NCBI GenBank assembly: GCA_009746045.1
Contig: RPFO01002346.1
Coordinates: forward strand, 1 to 31,608
Reading direction: 5' to 3'
Length of the DNA stretch: 31,608 bases
Source: Mesostigma viride
Taxonomy: Eukaryota; Streptophyta; Mesostigmatophyceae; Mesostigmatales; Mesostigmataceae
Below the pieces are notes generated by a model. That model had not been told where the DNA came from. It did no database searches and saw only the letters and a program-made list of their open reading frames with translations. A program made the position numbers and the translations under genes. Positions 27,449-31,608 of the stretch are shown here, piece after piece; positions within the stretch are counted from its first letter, which is position 1, and every line of letters starts with the position of its first letter.

Positions 27449-30122
27449 ATGCAGCAAAATCATATGAGTCTTAGTAACATGATCAAAGAAGTCAAAGAAG
27501 TCTTTTTTCATGTTCCAGCATTATTAATACCTACACGTTATCGAGAAATTTATAGAGAAATAGATAGAGCTCCTAAATTATTAGAACAGTCATTTTATAC
27601 GATTTTTATTAAAGTTTGGAATATTACAGAAAAAGTAACAGTTACAGATGTTTTTTATTATAGTTCTGTAGAAGATCCACTTGGTTTACAATCTCCTAGA
27701 CATAGTCGTTGGGCTCAAAATACAGATGAAGAACAAAGAAAACAAGCTCGTATTATTATTCAATCAGTTTATAAACCTAATTCATTTATAAGAATTACTA
27801 GTAATAAATTTACTAGAGTACTAATAACAAGTTTATTTGTATTAACTTATTTCCAATCTAATGGAGTTTTTCAATCTTTTCCTTATTTTGAATCTCAAAT
27901 TAATGGTTTTCTTTTCAAAAAAATGAATAATATTAATCAGTTAGAAATTAATAGTACAAATACATGTATTATCAAAATAACTGATCTTTTAACACATCAG
28001 AAATCTAAAGAATTGCTAGGAAATTCTCTTCCAACTAACAGTATATTAAGATGGAAAATGCATTCAAAAATATCTGATATTAAAACGATATTTAATATGC
28101 CAGAAAAATGGATATATCTTCCTTTAGGACTAGGATTAGAAAATAGTGAACAAATTTTTAGTTATAGAAATTTTGATATTTGTAATTTGACGAAAAATAG
28201 TTCAAATATTATGAAATAAAAAAATAATAGAACTATTTTAGATCCAAAAATTGATAAATATCCTTTAGTATTAAAGAATAAGGAAAATATTTTATTTTTT
28301 CACAAATTACCAATTCAATTTTTTTTATTTCCATATATTGTTTTAAGAATTTGGCTTGCTCCTGTATTTGTTCTATGGTGGTCATATCAATTTAATTCTG
28401 AAGAAAAAGAAAATATTAAAAATAATTTAAAAAATATTCATGATATAGAAATAAGTACTATTCAAAAATTTGTTGCAAAAGCTATAACCTTTAGAGACAT
28501 AGGTGGTATGGAATCTCTGAAACAGGAATTGGCTACAGTAGCTTTTTTGCTTAAACAAAAAAATTATTCTAATAGTTATCCTATGGGGTATTTGTTTGCT
28601 GGACCTCCAGGTACAGGAAAAACATTAATGGCTAAAGCTATGTCTTATGAAGCAGAAACACCATATTTGTATGTAGAAGGTTCACAATTTAGATGTAGAG
28701 AAGAAGGAGTGGCTAATGCACGCGTTGACGATCTTTTCAAACAAATTCAGAATATTAGTCCATGTATTTTATATATAGATGAAATAGATTCTATTGCTGA
28801 AAGAAGAGAAGAAGCTAATAAACAATTAGAACAATTGAAAACAATTGGAGACTCAATTGAAGGTTCCAATATTAATATAGATCAAAAACCTTCTGATACT
28901 GTATTAATGCAGTTTTTAATTTACATGGATGGATACAAAAAAAGAAATGATTTGATAATTATTGGCGCTACAAATAGAATAGAAACTTTGGATGATGCCA
29001 TTATGCGTCCTGGACGTTTTGATCGTCAAATTGTATTTTCTCCACCATTTTTTGAAGAAAGAAAAGATATTCTTAGAATTTTTTACGTAATACTAAAGCA
29101 TTAGTAGATGATACAACTAAAACTATGATGGCAGAACGCTCTATTGGTCTTAATGGTTGTGATTTAAGACTTTTAGCAGATAACATTCTTCTTTTATCAG
29201 CTTTAGAATCAAGAAATCAACAAAAAAACTATTCCAGTTATTAATGAGGATACTTTTGATAGAGCATTAGAAACGTGTATCTAGAATTAGACATATCATT
29301 TCCAATTATGAACTAGCTTTTGGTAAATATGATTTTTATCGAACAGCTTATCATGAAGCTGGAATTGCTTTAATTCATACTTTACTACCAGAATGCAGAC
29401 CTGTTTATTCGGTTAAATTATTTCCAAAACCATTAAATGATCGTTATTTGGAAATTGAAAGAGAAAATCTGAAAGTTCCTTCATCAGATATTATTTCTAC
29501 TAATAATATAGATTATTTTGTACAAAAAATAGTTGGTTTATTAGCAGGAAGAGCTGCAGAAAGTATATTGTTTGATTTTTATCCTGGCCAAATAAGTACA
29601 TATTTGAATAAAACATATGATCCTAATATTCAAGGAGCTTATAATATTGCACATCATATTGTTGAATTTGGTTTGTTAGATTCTGTTACAGGAGTTATAC
29701 ATTATCTAAATTCTGAAAATGAAAATAATATTAAAGATCCATTTGTTACTAAAATTAATGATCTTATTCAAAATAAAGTTACATTAAAAACCAATAGAGA
29801 ATTGAGAAAATATTCTCAAGCTGCTTCTATATTAGATTTTAATGAATTTTGGTATGAACAAGATTATCCATGGCAATTTGATTTTATTAAAAAACAATAT
29901 ATTTATTCAAATGAATCATCTAGAAATCTAGATATGGAAATAGTTTCTATATTACATACTTTATTTCAATATACATATGATTTTTTAAAATCTAATGAAC
30001 AATTATTGGATCATTTAGCATCTCTTGTTTTAAAAAATAAGAGTATATCTCAAAAAGAAATCCATTTAGTAGTCAATTCATATGGTATTAAAATACCAAC
30101 AAAAACTTGGAAAGCATGGTAA
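27449..30122 (+). pseudogene. ftsH: ftsH-like, right-arm copy with several frameshifts
   Basis: Open to codon 256, where GAAATAAAAAAAT (left arm: GAAAATAAAAAAT) creates a TAA at 28217-28219. The two runs differ by -1 and +1, so the frame is restored after it. The AAA+ part is readable to about residue 545, then six T at 29079-29084 (seven in the left copy) shift the frame. Further +1 changes lie at 29222-29228 (seven A against six) and 29271-29273 (three A against two). The final ~224 codons match the left copy. All changes are run-length differences. Confidence 0.9.
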
Positions 30123-30139
30123 TGGAAGAAAAATAATAT

Positions 30140-30213
30140 CGGGACTGACGGGGTTCGAACCCGCAACTTCCGCCTTGACAGGGCGGTGCTCTAACCAGTT
30201 GAACTACAATCCC
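30140..30213 (-). tRNA. trnD-GUC: tRNA-Asp (GUC), right-arm copy
   Basis: Identical to 1101-1174. Confidence 0.97.
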
Positions 30214-30455
30214 ACAGTTGTTATTATGCTACCATAGTGCCATGATTATAGTTTATTTGTCAAATATATTATTTATATTTTATAAATATAATATACTACA
30301 AGCACTTATAGTATCTTGAATAAGGAGCATAGATTTAAACATTTATTTCATTTCAGGTAATCATTTTTCTAATATATTTTATTATATATTAGATTTTATT
30401 GAAAAAATAATTATTTTCTAGTTTAATAAAGACACATAAAAAAGAATAAAAATAT

Positions 30456-30803
30456 ATGACAAGAGTAAAACGAGGCAATGTTGCTCGTAAACATCGTAAC
30501 AAAATTCTTAATTTAGCTAAAGGATTTCGTGGAGCACATTCTGTACTATTTCGTACAGCAAATCAACAAATAATTAAATCTTTAAGATATGCTTATAGGG
30601 ATAGAGCTAGAAAAAAACGAGATTTTAGAAAGTTATGGATTGCTAGAATTAATGCAGCATCACGTCAAAATAATATCAGTTATAGTCAATTAATTAATCA
30701 ATTAAAAACATCCAATATTTTATTAAATCGAAAAATTTTAGCACAAATTGCTCTTTTGGATGGTCCAGTATTTTCTCAAATTGTTATGGAATCCAATTCT
30801 TAA
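30456..30803 (+). CDS. rpl20: Ribosomal protein L20, right-arm copy
   Basis: Intact; 115 residues, identical to 511-858. The hairpin between it and rps18 is at 30813-30846. Confidence 0.98.
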   Translation: MTRVKRGNVARKHRNKILNLAKGFRGAHSVLFRTANQQIIKSLRYAYRDRARKKRDFRKLWIARINAASRQNNISYSQLINQLKTSNILLNRKILAQIALLDGPVFSQIVMESNS

Positions 30804-30880
30804 ATATTCTGGTTAATTTCCTATGTGAAGAAACATAGGAAATTAATCACAACATATGTTTCCAAAGAATCATTTTGAAT

Positions 30881-31096
30881 TTAAATTTCTTGATTAAGAA
30901 AAGGTAATAAAGTTAAAAAGCGTGCTTGTTTTTATAGCTTTAGTAATTGCACGTTGTTGCTTAGCACTTATATTATTAACACGTCTTGGTAATATTTCCC
31001 TTGTTCTGTTATAAATTGACTTAATAAATCTATATTTTTATAATCTATAGAATCTGTTGGTTTGATTGGGGATGTGCGACGACGAGAAAAAGTCAT
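30881..31096 (-). pseudogene. rps18: rps18, right-arm copy with two compensating frameshifts
   Basis: Same length as the left copy, but a run of three T at 30995-30997 (left: four A) and a run of five T at 30929-30933 (left: four A) put about 20 codons in the wrong frame, with stops. Both ends of the protein read normally. Confidence 0.85.
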
Positions 31097-31146
31097 AATT
31101 GTAAATTTTGTAATATTATTTAAATCTAAAAAAAATATATATTATT

Positions 31147-31333
31147 TTATTCTTTATGAATAGTCGATTGATTACAATGAGAGCAGAATTTTTTTAATTC
31201 TAATCTATTAGGCGTATTACGACGATTTTTTTTGAGTCATATATCTTGAAATACCAGTAGAACGTTTATTGTTATTATTTTACAAGAAGTACATCTATGT
31301 GATACTTATTCTTATACCTTTTGTTTTTGCCAT
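31147..31333 (-). pseudogene. rpl33: rpl33, frameshifted (ribosomal protein bL33)
   Basis: The start MAKTKGIRISIT matches bL33. A TAG then arises where two or three bases appear to be missing, compared with the left arm, before the first cysteine pair. Later pieces SRYMTQK, RLELKKF and CSHCNQS follow in changing frames, ending in THIKE-like codons and TAA. This is the only place in the window with the 5' end of the gene. The damage differs from that in the left copy, so the true gene is probably intact. Confidence 0.75.
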
Positions 31334-31608
31334 ATATATATCCTTTTTATTGTTCCCCTTTTTATAAAATATCGCGATTATAATTTTGAATCAAATATAA
31401 AAGTTTTCTATCAATCTAATTTGTAGATTTTTCTTAAATTAATTATGTTTATAATCAATAATTTTTTAGTAGATAGATATAACCATTTCTCTTATTTATC
31501 TATTTGTTATAGAAAAAAAGATAAGATTATTATTATATCTTGTGTGCATATGCACATCACGTTTAATATAGAAAGATAGATTATTTATTTCATAGGAACT
31601 AATAATGC
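31334..31608. other. Upstream region of rpl33, outside the mirrored part
   Basis: About 275 A/T-rich bases not matched by the left arm, because the window begins inside rpl33 there. It contains a 14-base perfect palindrome TGTGCATATGCACA at 31543-31556. In land plants psaJ precedes rpl33; no psaJ is readable in this stretch. Confidence 0.6.

Overview
The window is plastid DNA, most likely from a streptophyte green alga (charophyte grade) or a close relative. It is roughly three quarters A+T and carries photosystem genes (psbE, psbF, psbL, psbJ, psbZ, psbM, psaI), plastid NDH genes (ndhB, ndhC, ndhK, ndhJ), ribosomal protein genes (rpl33, rps18, rpl20) and ycf66. Several blocks match land plant plastids: rpl33-rps18 facing rpl20, trnS-UGA facing away from psbZ-trnG-GCC, psbE-psbF-psbL-psbJ, and ndhC-ndhK-ndhJ running towards trnF-GAA. 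Other features look algal: ndhB without an intron, trnL-GAG, a plastid FtsH-like AAA protein of 890 residues, a BioY-like membrane protein and a possible SecG/Ycf47-like gene. No rRNA gene and no canonical rRNA inverted repeat is present.

The dominant structure is one giant palindrome. Bases 1-15626 reappear as the reverse complement in 15689 to about 31313, around a 62-base centre (15627-15688). Every gene therefore occurs twice in mirror image. Left arm in order: rpl33 fragment, rps18(+), rpl20(-), trnD-GUC(+), ftsH-like(-), trnS-UGA(-), psbZ(+), trnG-GCC(+), psbE-F-L-J(+), psaI(-), bioY-like(-), ndhB(+), trnL-CAA(+), psbM(+), trnL-GAG(+), ycf66(+), trnH-GUG(+), ndhC-K-J(+), secG-like(-), an unassigned region, and trnF-GAA(-). 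The right arm repeats this backwards and runs about 295 bases further, adding the start of rpl33.

The arms are not equal in quality. From the centre out to about 9.96 kb (left) and 21.36 kb (right) gene coordinates are exactly mirrored. Further out, the right arm has one-base differences, mostly in A/T runs, that break ndhB, bioY, ftsH and rps18, while the left copies are open. Both rpl33 copies at the outer ends are garbled. This pattern, with a short imperfect stem at the turning point, fits a fold-back (template-switch or hairpin-read) molecule assembled as a contig and polished on one side only. A real in vivo head-to-head plastid isomer cannot be excluded from sequence alone.

The genes serve photosystem II assembly (cytochrome b559 and small subunits), photosystem I (psaI), chloroplast NDH cyclic electron flow, translation (ribosomal proteins and eight tRNA species), and probably membrane transport or proteostasis (BioY-like, SecG-like, FtsH-like). 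The FtsH-like protein keeps a complete ATPase site but has HEAGI where an active protease has HEAGH, so it is probably an unfoldase or import-motor type protein related to FtsHi/Ycf2.
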